Assembly (NCBI GenBank): GCA_019448385.1
Contig: JAGTXO010000053.1
Coordinates: forward strand, 161,119-225,118
Direction of reading: 5' to 3'
Source of the DNA: Diacronema lutheri
Taxonomy: Eukaryota > Haptophyta > Pavlovophyceae > Pavlovales > Pavlovaceae
Length of the DNA: 64,000 nucleotides
The position numbers were made by a program, and so were the translations under genes. How positions within the stretch are numbered: position 1 is the stretch's first letter; each line of letters begins with the position of its first letter. Shown here one piece after another: positions 1-8,650 of this stretch. Below the pieces are notes generated by a model. That model was not told the origin of the DNA, made no database searches, and saw only the letters and a list, made by a program, of their open reading frames with translations.

Positions 1-2411
1 TTGCCAAACTTGGGGTAGTGCAGCTGCAGACTCCAGTCGCCGACCGCGACCACGACCTCGCCCGGCCCGCCGTACGTCGCCGCGAACGCGTCGACCATCC
101 TGCTGTGCGCGCGCTGGTGGTTGGAGTAGGCGTGCATGCGGTGCGTGCGGAACCACTCGTGCCCGTACGTGCCTCGCAGCAGCTCGCGCGCCTCGCGGCG
201 CTCGTCCTCGTTGAGCAGCGGCGCGCCGTGGCCGTCGACGCCCGCGAGCGCCTCCTCGAGCTGCGCGATCGAGCGTCGCTGCGGGTCGCCGCGCACGACC
301 GTCATCTTCTTGCGCCGCAGCATCCGCTCCGACGCGCGGCGCTCGCCAACGAGCCGCCGGTGCCGCGCCGCCGACCAGCTTCGCGTGCGCGGACGCGTCG
401 CGCCGAACAGCGCGCACGCCCACGCGAAGAACAGCTTGTTCTTGCCCGGGTCGAACACGACGATCTGCTCGGGCGTGTAGCGGCGCAGCGTCTCGCGGTC
501 GAGGTAGTCGGTGCGCCCGAGCTCGTCGTCCCCGCCAAGGCGACTCGCGAGCGGCGCGTCGCACGTGCGCAGGATGGACGCGGCCTTGCCGTCCGTCTGG
601 ATCGACGAGACGTGGCCACCCGCGCGGTTGGCGCGCCGGAGCGCGCGCGACACGTCCATCTTAAACACCACGTTGAAGATGCGCGTGCGGTTGCTGCCTG
701 CGGTGATCGGCAGCCCCGCGTGGCAGCCTCTGCCGATCGCCCGCTCAAAGTCCTCGGTGCAGCGCAGCCACTCCTGGAGGCAGGTGCGGAGGAAGTGGCC
801 GACGACGAGGCTCTTCTTGCCCGGAAGGCGCTTCGGGCCGATCGGCTTGTCGCCGTTGGCCTGCCGCGCGGCGTCGAGCAGGTGGAGCATCGCCCTGTAC
901 CCGTCGCCCACGTTGTTGCTCTCGCCCGGCGGGCGGTTGAGGTACCAACCCATGTTGTGGTCGCCATCGTAGTCGGCGTCAAAGAGCTCCCAAGCGGGCA
1001 GCACTTCGCGCAGCAGGTCGTCGTCGTCGCGCAGCGCCGCGGGCAGCGACGCGTCGTCGATCTGGCCGCGCCACATAAGCCGCGTGCACCGGCGGCGCGC
1101 GTGCCGCATCGTCTGTGCGGGCAGCGCGCCGTTGCCGGCCTGCGGCGCGGCGAGCCCAGCCGCAGCAACCTGCTCGGCGCGTGTGGCCCTCGCGAGGTGC
1201 ACCTTGACGAGCGCCTCGAGCGCGCCGTACAGGCCCGACGTGCGCACGTGGTTCACGTAGTTGGTCGTGAGCTGCGCGGCGAGGAAGCCAAGCGGCTCTA
1301 ACATGTACGCGACCTCGATCGACCCGCCCGCCGCGAGCACGGCGTGGTGCGCGCCGGCAAAGTCCGCGAGGTCAGCGCCGAGCTGCGCGTGCGGCGGAGG
1401 CGCGCCTCCCGCGTTTGCCCTCCGAGTCACGGCCCAGATGACCGCCCTCCAGAAAGACTCCGTCCACACGGCGGGCAGCTCCTCGCCGGAGCGCAGCGCG
1501 CCTTCGAAAAAATCGACGCCGACCTCGATCGTGAGCGCGGCGATGCGGTCAAGTTTGACCGCAAAGTCCTGCAGGTGCGGTAGGTAGGCGGCGCGCACGA
1601 TGGTCTTCAGCTACAGCTTGATGGACTGGGCGCGGTCCGCGTCGTCGAGCGCGTCCGTCCGCTGCGTGGCGCGCACGTGCCGCCGCCGCTTCCGCGGTGG
1701 CTCGCCATCGCCACGCCCGCCACCGCCGGCGCTGGCGCCGCCACCGCCGCCGCCGGCGCTGCGCCCGCCGCGTCCGCCGTCGGAGTCAGAGTCCGAGCCC
1801 ACGTAGACGGATCCGCCTGAGAAGGAGGTGTCAGCGCAGCTGGCTGCACCGGTGGCTGCACGGCTCGCGCGCTCATCGCCGCCCGTGGCAGCGCAGCCGC
1901 GCGCGCAGCGCACACCGCACGCGCGGCGCGACGGCACGCGCGGCGCACGCGCGCCCGCCGTTGCGTGTGCGTCGGTAGCAGCGGCGGGCAAGAGCGGCGA
2001 GCGGTCGGCTCGAGCTGCGCCGGCGCGCGCCTCTGCCTCGCCGCCGTCGGCGCACGCTCACCGCGCACACAGCTCGCACTCGCGACACCCTTCGGCCCCG
2101 GTGTGCGGCGCGGGCTCGGCGGCAGGCGGCGCGGCGGCCGGCAGCGACGCAGCGAGCGCGGGCAGCGCGGTGGCGGCGCTGCGCGCAGCTTCGGGAGCGC
2201 GCGCAGTCGCCACTGCCGCGAGCTGCACGGCAGTGCATGGGTGGCAGACCAATCTCGTCGCAGTGTGGCGGCGGCCCTTGTCCTGGCCCAACCGGGACGC
2301 GTGGACTCTTTCAAACGAGTCTTCCGGTCCATCAAAATCGCGCCGTCCGTTTTTAGAAACTTTCAGGGCGGAGAGAAAACGGACCTTTAGTTTTAACTTT
2401 TTTCCCTCCAT
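1..2411 (-). CDS. Fanzor (eukaryotic TnpB-like RNA-guided nuclease), partial, one in-frame TAG
   Basis: The minus strand is open from 1610 to the window edge (about 536 codons), preceded in the same frame by a coding block ending SIKL and then a TAG at 1611-1613. RuvC-I is visible as EQIVVFDPGKNKLFF (about 477-433). The RuvC-II region is GGPGEVVVAVGDWSL (about 70-25), as in Fanzors. RuvC-III and the zinc ribbon lie beyond the edge. Exon 1 starts at ATG 2411 and contains Cys pairs (VCHPC, CRECELC). A proposed intron 2068-1817 (GTGCGC...TTCTCAG) restores the frame into an acidic and basic stretch (GSDSDSD, PPRKRRR, likely NLS). The family makes nuclear, omega-RNA-guided DNA cuts and travels in transposons. 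The TAG suggests recent inactivation, but the rest is uninterrupted. Family call is strong; activity unknown. Confidence 0.8.
1817..2068 (-). other. Predicted intron in the left-edge Fanzor gene
   Basis: It begins GTGCGC after the codon block CREC-EL and ends CCTTCTCAG at 1817, with a pyrimidine tract just upstream. Joining phase 1 to phase 1 continues the frame that leads to SIKL and RuvC-I, whereas the unspliced frame hits TGA at 2058-2060. A GTGAGC lies 6 bases downstream of the chosen donor but gives the wrong phase. Confidence 0.5.
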
Positions 2412-3040
2412 CTGGGCAGGGTGTGCACGCGTGCGCTCTCGCGATAAACGAGCTCGCCGCTCTCCTCGCGACGAACACGAGCGATGCTGAAGCGGTCACG
2501 CAATGCATTGCAGCTTTGCGGAAAACCGCATGGCGGCCGTCAACGCGGAGTACACGCCGGGGGCGACTACGCGCGGATGTACAAGGCATGTCGGCGCCGG
2601 ACCGCATCCACGGCGGCGAGGCAGGCGCTCGACCCGAGCGTGGAGGCCAATGCATCGGTAGCCGTCGTGCGCCTCCGTCCCTTCCGTCATCGTTTCCGCC
2701 GACAACACGCCGCGTCTCAGGGCCGACGCTTCAAGCCAAGCTTACTAGCTCGGCGCGCGCGCGCCGCGCGCCGCGCGCCGACGAGGACGAGCAGGACGCC
2801 GACCCGGCGCACGTAGCCGGCGGCAAAGGCAACGAGGGCGACGAGGGCGACGAGAGCGTGAACCAGGCCAAACGGCCGCGCATGCACGTCGGCGCGCACG
2901 GCCAGCTCTACGACTAGCAGCTCGCCGCACGTGGCGGCGCGGCGGCGCGGCGCAGCGGGAACAAACGCAGCGAGCTCCGAACGGATCACCTCGGCGCCTC
3001 GAGACGGGTTAGGGCCGTGCGGGATCCTCGTCCAAAGGCG
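2412..3040 (+). other. Spacer upstream of Fanzor with a weak divergent ORF
   Basis: This is probably the 5' flank of the minus-strand Fanzor. A plus-strand frame 2423-2917 (GTG start only, 164 codons) ends in an acidic run (DEDEQDAD, EGDEGDES) and a possible NLS (QAKRPRM) before TAG. That composition is coding-like, but the middle is low complexity and I recognise no family. Confidence 0.25.
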
Positions 3041-3047
3041 CGATGCA

Positions 3048-3067
3048 CCCCCCCCCCCCCCCCCCCC
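3048..3067. repeat. Poly(C) tract, 20 nt
   Basis: An uninterrupted run of 20 C followed by a C-rich continuation to about 3080. Confidence 0.95.
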
Positions 3068-3323
3068 GCCCCCCCTCCCCCTGTGAAGAGATTCGGACGG
3101 CGCTTACGGGCGGGCAGAGGGATGAACGGAGCGAGCAAAAGAGTGCACGCAGCGTCGATGGGGGCCGAAGTCAGGGCGACGATCCTGTGCACGCCGGCAG
3201 CGGGGACGGCCGGGACGGCAAAGACGCGGCATGACGCGGCATGGGCGGACACGCATACAGACAAACGTCTCGCCCCCCCGCCGCCGCCAGGTGAAGAGAC
3301 AGGGAACGGCTTTCATCCCCCCC

Positions 3324-3324
<1 letters not shown>

Positions 3325-3360
<36 letters not shown>
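3325..3360. repeat. Poly(C) tract, 36 nt
   Basis: An uninterrupted run of 36 C beside a Helitron-tail repeat. Confidence 0.95.
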
Positions 3361-3369
3361 ACCCCCCGC

Positions 3370-4180
3370 CCCGGGCAGCAATTATTTTCGGCCTCGTCCT
3401 GCTAGCGCAGGCCGCCGTGCGTCGCGGGCCACCAAAAGATGTTTGGGCAACCAACCCAGTGGGTTTCTACAGCACTTCGTGCGCAACGGACGCAACCTCG
3501 TCGATCAGCTCGCGCACGTCCGCGTGGACGGCCCGCGCGTCGCCACGCCCAAAGATTTTCGTCGAATTTAGCGCGCCCGTCGAATGAGGGGGCGTGGGGA
3601 CCGCGCCCGCGGCAACGCGCCGCACGCGCAACGGCGGCGTATGCGGCGGCAATTACGGGCCGGCTGGCGACGATGGTCAAGCGCCGTCTGAACCGGCCGC
3701 GTCAATCGGCACGTAGCCGAGCGCAGACCAAACGGGGACACCTGCCATGGCCGCGACAGCCTCGGCCCCAGATGCGCGCGCAGCAGCCTCGGCGAAGGCC
3801 GGCTTGCCCGCCGCGTGGTCGATGGGCTCGTGCAACCTGCCTGCCGGAACATCAAGGCGCACAGGCGCCGTCGGTGCCGTTTGGAGACCAGATGGTGCGC
3901 AAATAGGGCTCGCGTGGCGGCCACCCGCCCTACTGGTGCCTCCAGCGCCACCGTGCGCGGCCGGCGCGGGCGCGCTGTGCGCGCTTGCCGCTGGGGGAGC
4001 CAAATCGCCGCCGCCTCGCCCGCGCCCGCGCCGAGCGCCGCGCCCGCCATGTCGTCCATCCCGCACGCCGCGCCTAGCGCTGCGCCGAGCACCGCGACCG
4101 CCGCGCACGCCAGCCACCGCCGCCGCCCTCCGCTCGCGCGCCGCCCCCATTCATCGCGACGTCGTCGCGCGCCACTGCCG
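3370..4180 (-). mobile_element. Helitron tail repeat R1, copy 1
   Basis: This sequence recurs in reverse orientation at about 7660-8240 and 19480-20270, and partly at 16571-16800 and 20300-20480. In the reading sense it encodes a conserved segment of the type YLRNxWSxNGxDGxCAPxVPAG...HEPxDHAxGxPAxAEAA...MAGVPxxSALGYVPID. Here the frame is broken. It directly follows a helicase C-terminal fragment on the same strand, so it is read as the downstream part of the same element. Confidence 0.5.
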
Positions 4181-4213
4181 CCACCTCCTCCTCGGCGGCA
4201 TAGCCCAGCACCT

Positions 4214-4234
4214 GGGGGGGGGGGGGGGGGGGGG
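4214..4234. repeat. Poly(G) tract, 21 nt
   Basis: An uninterrupted run of 21 G. Confidence 0.95.
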
Positions 4235-4239
4235 AGGGG

Positions 4240-4565
4240 CGGCGCGCCGCACGCAGTTGAGCAGCCGTCTGCCTACGCGCACCCGGCGTACGATCAGCCA
4301 CGTGCCGTTGCACAGCCCGTCACGTGGCGCAAGATTGCGCAGGAGCAGAGCAGCCGTCTGCCTACGCGCACCCGGCGTACGATCAGCCACGTGCCGTTGC
4401 ACAGCCCGTCACGTGGCGCAAGATTGCGCAGGAGCACCACGACCATCCCCGGCTCGAGCGAGTTGAGAAAGTCGTGTGCGTGTGCTGTGCCATCGTGATA
4501 GGGTCACGGATCCATCCAGCATCGTCGCGCAGCAAGCCGCGGGTCGCGCAGGCCGCCATGGACAT
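4240..4565 (-). pseudogene. Helitron/PIF1 helicase C-terminal fragment with tandem duplication
   Basis: The minus strand reads FLNSLEPGMVVVLLRNLAPR then GLCNGTWLIVRRVR, the motif that precedes the last helicase motifs in Helitron Rep/Hel and PIF1 proteins. Roughly 85-90 bp (about 4258-4343 and 4348-4433) is duplicated in tandem, repeating LLRNLAPRDGLCNGTWLI. The remainder of the helicase is absent, so it is non-functional. Confidence 0.65.
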
Positions 4566-4720
4566 CGATTGAATCTACGTGCGTAGAGCGGCGTGGCAAG
4601 TCGCTCCGCGCACATGGTGCAGCAGCAGCACGCGCAGACAGGAGCGCTCGCCGTTGCTCCGGAATTTCACATTCCCCACCAGCCGTCTGTCGGCTCTTTT
4701 ACGACGTACCGGAGATAGCA

Positions 4721-4989
4721 CGCCCTGATTTCGGCCTGATGTTGCGTGCGCCCTTTCGCTCGCTCCGTTTGTCCAGCCTCGGCCCCGTGCGCGCCCCTCC
4801 TGCTGACCCATCTGTAAGCGTCGTTAGTATATATTTATACTAACGACGCTTACAGGCGGGTCAGCAGGAGGGGCGCGCACGGGGCCATATATACTAACGA
4901 CGCTTACAGGCGGGTCAGCAGGAGGGGCGCGCACGGGGCCGAGGCTGGACAAACGGAGCGAGCGAAAGGGCGCACGCAACATCAGGCCG
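4721..4989. repeat. Head-to-head terminal inverted repeats, TIR family T1
   Basis: The left arm 4721-4830 ends in the complement of ACTAACGACGCTTACAGGCG. The same terminus then restarts in opposite orientation at about 4839-4886 (truncated) and 4892-4989. Identical termini occur at 6766, 43362-43640 and 56505-56616. The arrangement looks like nested or abutting ends of one DNA-transposon family. Confidence 0.7.
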
Positions 4990-4997
4990 TAAATACA

Positions 4998-5430
4998 TAT
5001 TGGAACGTGCAGTTTGAGATCGTGAGGACGGCAGGGTATCCCGTGTCGCGCCATCGCCTGATATTGGAACGTGCAGTCTGAGATCGTGAATATTGGAACG
5101 TGCAGTCTGAGATCGTGAGGACGGCACGGTGTATAAATATATTGGAACATGCAGTCTGAGATCTGTCGCGCCACCGCCTGAAAGCCGCACGAGAGCCGAA
5201 ACCACCCGACGCCGCCACCGCACCACCAAAACAGCGCCCGCCGGCCCCCTGCGCCATACATACGGCCCCCTGCCGTATGGACACGTGATAGCATGCCGTC
5301 TTCACGATCTTAGACTGCACATTCCAATATTTTATTGAAATATATATTGGAACGTGCAGCGTGCAGACTGAGATCGTGAGGACGGCCCCTATCGCCATAT
5401 TGGAACGTGCAGTCTAAATATATATGGGAA
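4998..5430. repeat. Cluster of short repeats with core TTGGAACGTGCAGTCTGAGA
   Basis: At least six copies of a 30-40 bp unit (ATATTGGAACGTGCAG... GATCGTGAGGACGGC) occur in both orientations. They surround a copy of repeat R2 (about 5154-5270; CCGCACGAGAGCCGAAACC, then a run ending CCCCCTGCGCC). Related units occur at 19014-19040, 19400-19440 and 20850-20905. The AT-rich flanks (ATATATATT) contrast with the GC-rich surroundings. The cluster lies immediately upstream of an intact gene and could contain its promoter. Confidence 0.65.
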
Positions 5431-5470
5431 CTGACTATAATGTAAGAGCGGCACCGCGCAAGCTTGCGCG

Positions 5471-6730
5471 ATGCCAATCTTCTCATCCCTGGTCCTGTCG
5501 CTGCTGCTCTCGTCGCCGCCAGAGCCTGGGATTTGGAACACGCGCATTGATGCGCGCGTACGTTGCGACGATGGCGTCCTCACGCGCCTCGAACTCCTGG
5601 GCCCTGCACGCACGCCATTTTACCTTGCGACGGAGTACTGGAATAGGACCGCGGAGTGGTCGCACGTGACTTTCCCCAGCACGCAGGGATGGCAAATGGT
5701 GACGAACGTCGAAGGCAGCGCGTTACCGCCCAACCTTGTACTCCACACGACGCTTGTCGTGAATGGTGCGCACGTGCGCCACACGTGCGAGCGAGCATGC
5801 AGGTTGCTCAGCGAAGACCTGAACGTCCCTCGCTTCTGCACAGGCAACGGCGCAGAGCCGTTCAAAGCTCGCTCGTATGCGTACTGGCCGCGAAATATGC
5901 CAAAGGCCGGTCTCGCTCGCAACGTTGGTGTCGAACGCAAGCTTTCAGATGTGCTGAAGGCCTTTGGTCGCGACATGACAATCCTACAGCGCTGGCTCGG
6001 GGCTGGCGCATCGCAAGTCAACGGGATGCAGCATGTGCAGCTTGCAAAGACTTTCGCGCGAGCCGTGGCGCGCCTGCCGCTTCCATTTTCAATTGTCGAG
6101 AGCGGCAACTTTTGTGGGGGGATAACGCTCTTGCTCGCACGACTGAAAGAGGCCTTCTGCAAGGAGTGCCCGTTGATTACTGTTGACCCTACGTTGCAGT
6201 CGCAGCAAGTCACATATTCGCGGCGGTTTGACAGCTGCACGGCCGCGAAGACTCTCGCGCACTTCAACGTCAGTCACCTTGTACGCGTCGTCGTCGGCTT
6301 TGGAGCTGACCTGTCCATCGACGCACCGGTCGGATTTGCGTACTTCGACGACGGCAAGATTCGCGAGGCGATGTTGCCCCAGATCGCGCTGCTCGAGCCG
6401 TACTTGATGGACGGGGCACTTCTGGGGTTCGACGATTACCTGCAGCTTCACCCCATCAAAGGACCCCGCGGCAACGTTAAAGTGGCGGACCACAAGGAGC
6501 TCATGGACGAGCTCGTCTCAACCGGGGACTACAAAGCAGAAGAACGCCACCTCAGGCACGAGGGCAATTATGGCGTGCTCGCTCGCGTCCGCGGGGGCTC
6601 GAATGGCAACTATGGGGACGTTCGGCACACGGTTTTCGTCGAAGCGAATGTCCCCGATGCCTTGGCGAGCCAAGGGAGAACGGTAGGCCGCTGCAGAGCG
6701 GACTTCGACGCGGTGCCCCAGATTTATTAA
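5471..6730 (+). CDS. Secreted class I methyltransferase-like protein
   Basis: This is an intact, intronless 419-aa ORF from ATG 5471 to TAA. Residues 4-15 form a hydrophobic leader typical of a signal peptide. A Rossmann-type methyltransferase core is suggested by IVESGNFCGGITLL (about 208-221, SAM-binding glycine loop after an acidic residue), ITVDP (236-240), VGFAYFDDGKIREA (287-300) and GALLGFDDY (315-323), the order seen in Methyltransf_24-like proteins. Substrate is unknown; the leader suggests an extracellular or Golgi target. AT-rich sequence (TATAATG) precedes it and AATAATAAA-like sequence follows the stop. It sits between T1 repeats, has more balanced codon use than its neighbours, and has no disruption. 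Confidence 0.75.
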   Translation: MPIFSSLVLSLLLSSPPEPGIWNTRIDARVRCDDGVLTRLELLGPARTPFYLATEYWNRTAEWSHVTFPSTQGWQMVTNVEGSALPPNLVLHTTLVVNGAHVRHTCERACRLLSEDLNVPRFCTGNGAEPFKARSYAYWPRNMPKAGLARNVGVERKLSDVLKAFGRDMTILQRWLGAGASQVNGMQHVQLAKTFARAVARLPLPFSIVESGNFCGGITLLLARLKEAFCKECPLITVDPTLQSQQVTYSRRFDSCTAAKTLAHFNVSHLVRVVVGFGADLSIDAPVGFAYFDDGKIREAMLPQIALLEPYLMDGALLGFDDYLQLHPIKGPRGNVKVADHKELMDELVSTGDYKAEERHLRHEGNYGVLARVRGGSNGNYGDVRHTVFVEANVPDALASQGRTVGRCRADFDAVPQIY

Positions 6731-6765
6731 ACCGCCAAAAGAAAAGATCAATAATAAACCTCACC

Positions 6766-6905
6766 TATACTAACGACGCTTACAGGCGGGTCAGCAGGGG
6801 GGGACAAATGGAGCGAGCGAAAAAGAGCGCGCAACGTCGGGCCGAAGTCAGGGCGTCGACTCTGTGCACGCCGGCAGCGGGGACGGCCGGGACGGCAAGG
6901 ACGCG
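6766..6905 (-). repeat. T1 terminal repeat copy
   Basis: It starts ACTAACGACGCTTACAGGCG and continues through GTGCACGCCGGCAGCGGGGA, the same as 43485-43640. It lies 36 bp after the methyltransferase stop codon. Confidence 0.7.
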
Positions 6906-7435
6906 GCGGGGGCGTGCCAACCCCCGCCGCGCCTATCCACCCCACGCCAGAAGGCGCACGTCGAGGTCGCGAAGCGACGGACGCCGGATGCCGCCCAGCA
7001 GCCAGTCGTCGCCGTCGGGTGCACCGCCGCCCTTAGCCAGCACGGCGCGGCCCGCGACGCCACCGCGCGGCCCGACGCCACCGCCCGGCCCGGCGCCTCT
7101 GGGCGCCACGCCAACGAGCGTGCCCGACCAAAGGGGCGGAGCGCGGCGCCCACCCACCGATGGGCACCGCGGCGCGTGCGGCGCGTGCGGAGCAATGCGC
7201 ATCGCGGCCGCCCCCCGCAGAGCCCACCGATCCGCTTGCAAAGGCAGGGGCGGGAGCAGACAAAGGAGAGGTAGCCTGAAGCGCGAGACTGCTGGGGACA
7301 ATTGAGGGCATACAATACAAATCGTGGTCTGACTGGAAAGGGACAGGCTGGCACCCACTTGACGCGGACGGACAGGAGCGCTCGCCGTTGCTCCGAATTT
7401 TAATTGTTTCCGCCAGCCGGCATGTTCCCGCTCGC
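6906..7435. other. No recognised gene
   Basis: GC-rich sequence with Pro/Arg-rich open frames on both strands. At about 7370-7410 there is a short copy of a repeat also found at 4638-4660 and 17812-17840 (GGAGCGCTCGCCGTTGCTCC), which precedes helicase fragments. I see no family signature. Confidence 0.6.
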
Positions 7436-7640
7436 ACGGTGCTCATCCCGCGCGCGGGCCACGTCTCGCCTGGCAACGCCGAGCACGGGGCAGTCTAGCC
7501 CAACAAGGCGCTCGAGTGCGCAAAGGCGTGGCTCGCCGATCCGTGCTTTACGCACGGCCAGCTGTACGTCGCCGCCTCGCGCGTGGACCATCCGTCGCCA
7601 ATCCGCTCTGCACTCACCCCGGACAGCATGGCGCGCAACG
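7436..7640 (+). pseudogene. Helitron/PIF1 helicase C-terminal fragment
   Basis: The plus strand reads TVLIPRAGHVS, then ALECAKAWLADPCFTHGQ and LYVAASRVDHPS. These match the terminal Helitron helicase motif (P-x-F-x-HGQLYVAxSRV). An upstream stop and missing N-terminal domains mark it as a remnant. Confidence 0.7.
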
Positions 7641-7659
7641 TCGAGTCCCGCGAGTGCAG

Positions 7660-8240
7660 AACGTCGGGCCCCGCGAGTGCAGAGCGGGCGCGGCGCTCGG
7701 CGCGGGCGCGGGCGAGGCGGCGGCGATTTGGCTCCCCCATCGGCAAGCGCGCACAAGGCGCCCGCGCCGGCCGCGCACGGTGGCGCTGGAGGCACCAGTA
7801 GGGCGGTTGGCCGCCACGCGAGCCCTACCTGCGCAACATCTGGTCTCCAAACGGCACCGACGGCGCCTGTGCGCCTGATGTTCCGGCAGGCAGATTGCAC
7901 GAGCCTATCGACCACGCGGCGGGCAAGCCGGCCCTCGCCGAGGCTGCTGCGCGCGCATCTGGGGCCGAGGCTACTGCGGCCATGGCAGGTGTCCCCGTTT
8001 GGTCTGCGCTCGGCTACGTGCCGATTGACGCGGCCGGTTCAGGCGGCGCTCGACCATCGTCGCCAGCCGGCCCGTAATTGCCGCCGCATACGCCGCCGTT
8101 GCGCGTGCGGTGCGCACGTTACGCACGACGTGCTGTACAGCCCACATCTTCTCGTGGCCCGCGACGCACGGCGGCCTGCGCCAGCAGGACGAGGCCGAAA
8201 ACAATTGCTGCCCCGAGGCGACGTCGTCCCCAAATGCGGA
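7660..8240 (+). mobile_element. Helitron tail repeat R1, copy 2
   Basis: This is the best preserved R1 copy. The frame through 7895-8077 reads HEPIDHAAGKPALAEAAARA then MAGVPVWSALGYVPIDAA. It follows the helicase remnant at 7436-7640 on the same strand. Function of the encoded segment is unknown. Confidence 0.5.
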
Positions 8241-8332
8241 GGTGGGGTGTGCCCCGAACATAGAATAGTGAACACGATCGTTGTCGCGAAGGCAAGAATG
8301 ATTGCATTCGCGAAATCATAGCATCTCAGGGC

Positions 8333-8376
8333 TCGGTGTCCACCTCAGCTCTGTTTTAAAAAGCTGAGGGGTCTCC
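8333..8376. repeat. Short dispersed repeat shared with 31586-31632
   Basis: CAGGGCTCGGTGTCCACCTC... GAGGGGTCTCC occurs here and in the opposite orientation at 31586-31632. It lies about 275 bp upstream of the next intact gene. Confidence 0.6.
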
Positions 8377-8650
8377 AGGATTTAGAATATGTGTTTCTCC
8401 ACTCTCCGAGCGTGACGACGTGTTCGCCCGAGTGGCTCTCGACCCGGGCAACTTCGACCTGCTTGCCGACTAGGTCACCGCCAATGACAGCGCAAAGCGC
8501 CTCGAAGTAGCGGCGGTGGCCGACGCGGAGCTGACTGCTGCCGGCGCCGAGCTGACCGCCGCGATCGCGTCGGGCGACCTGATCCGACTCCGCCGCGTCC
8601 GCCGTTTTATTTTTTCAACCCATAGTTCGTGGGGGATCCCCACAATAGGC

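Noticed and set aside
18-1301. Plus-strand 427-codon open frame at the left edge
   Set aside because: Arg/Ala-rich shadow of the minus-strand Fanzor frame, which carries real motifs across the same bases.
5000-5430. CRISPR array
   Set aside because: Repeat units differ in length and orientation and have no regular spacers; eukaryotic context.
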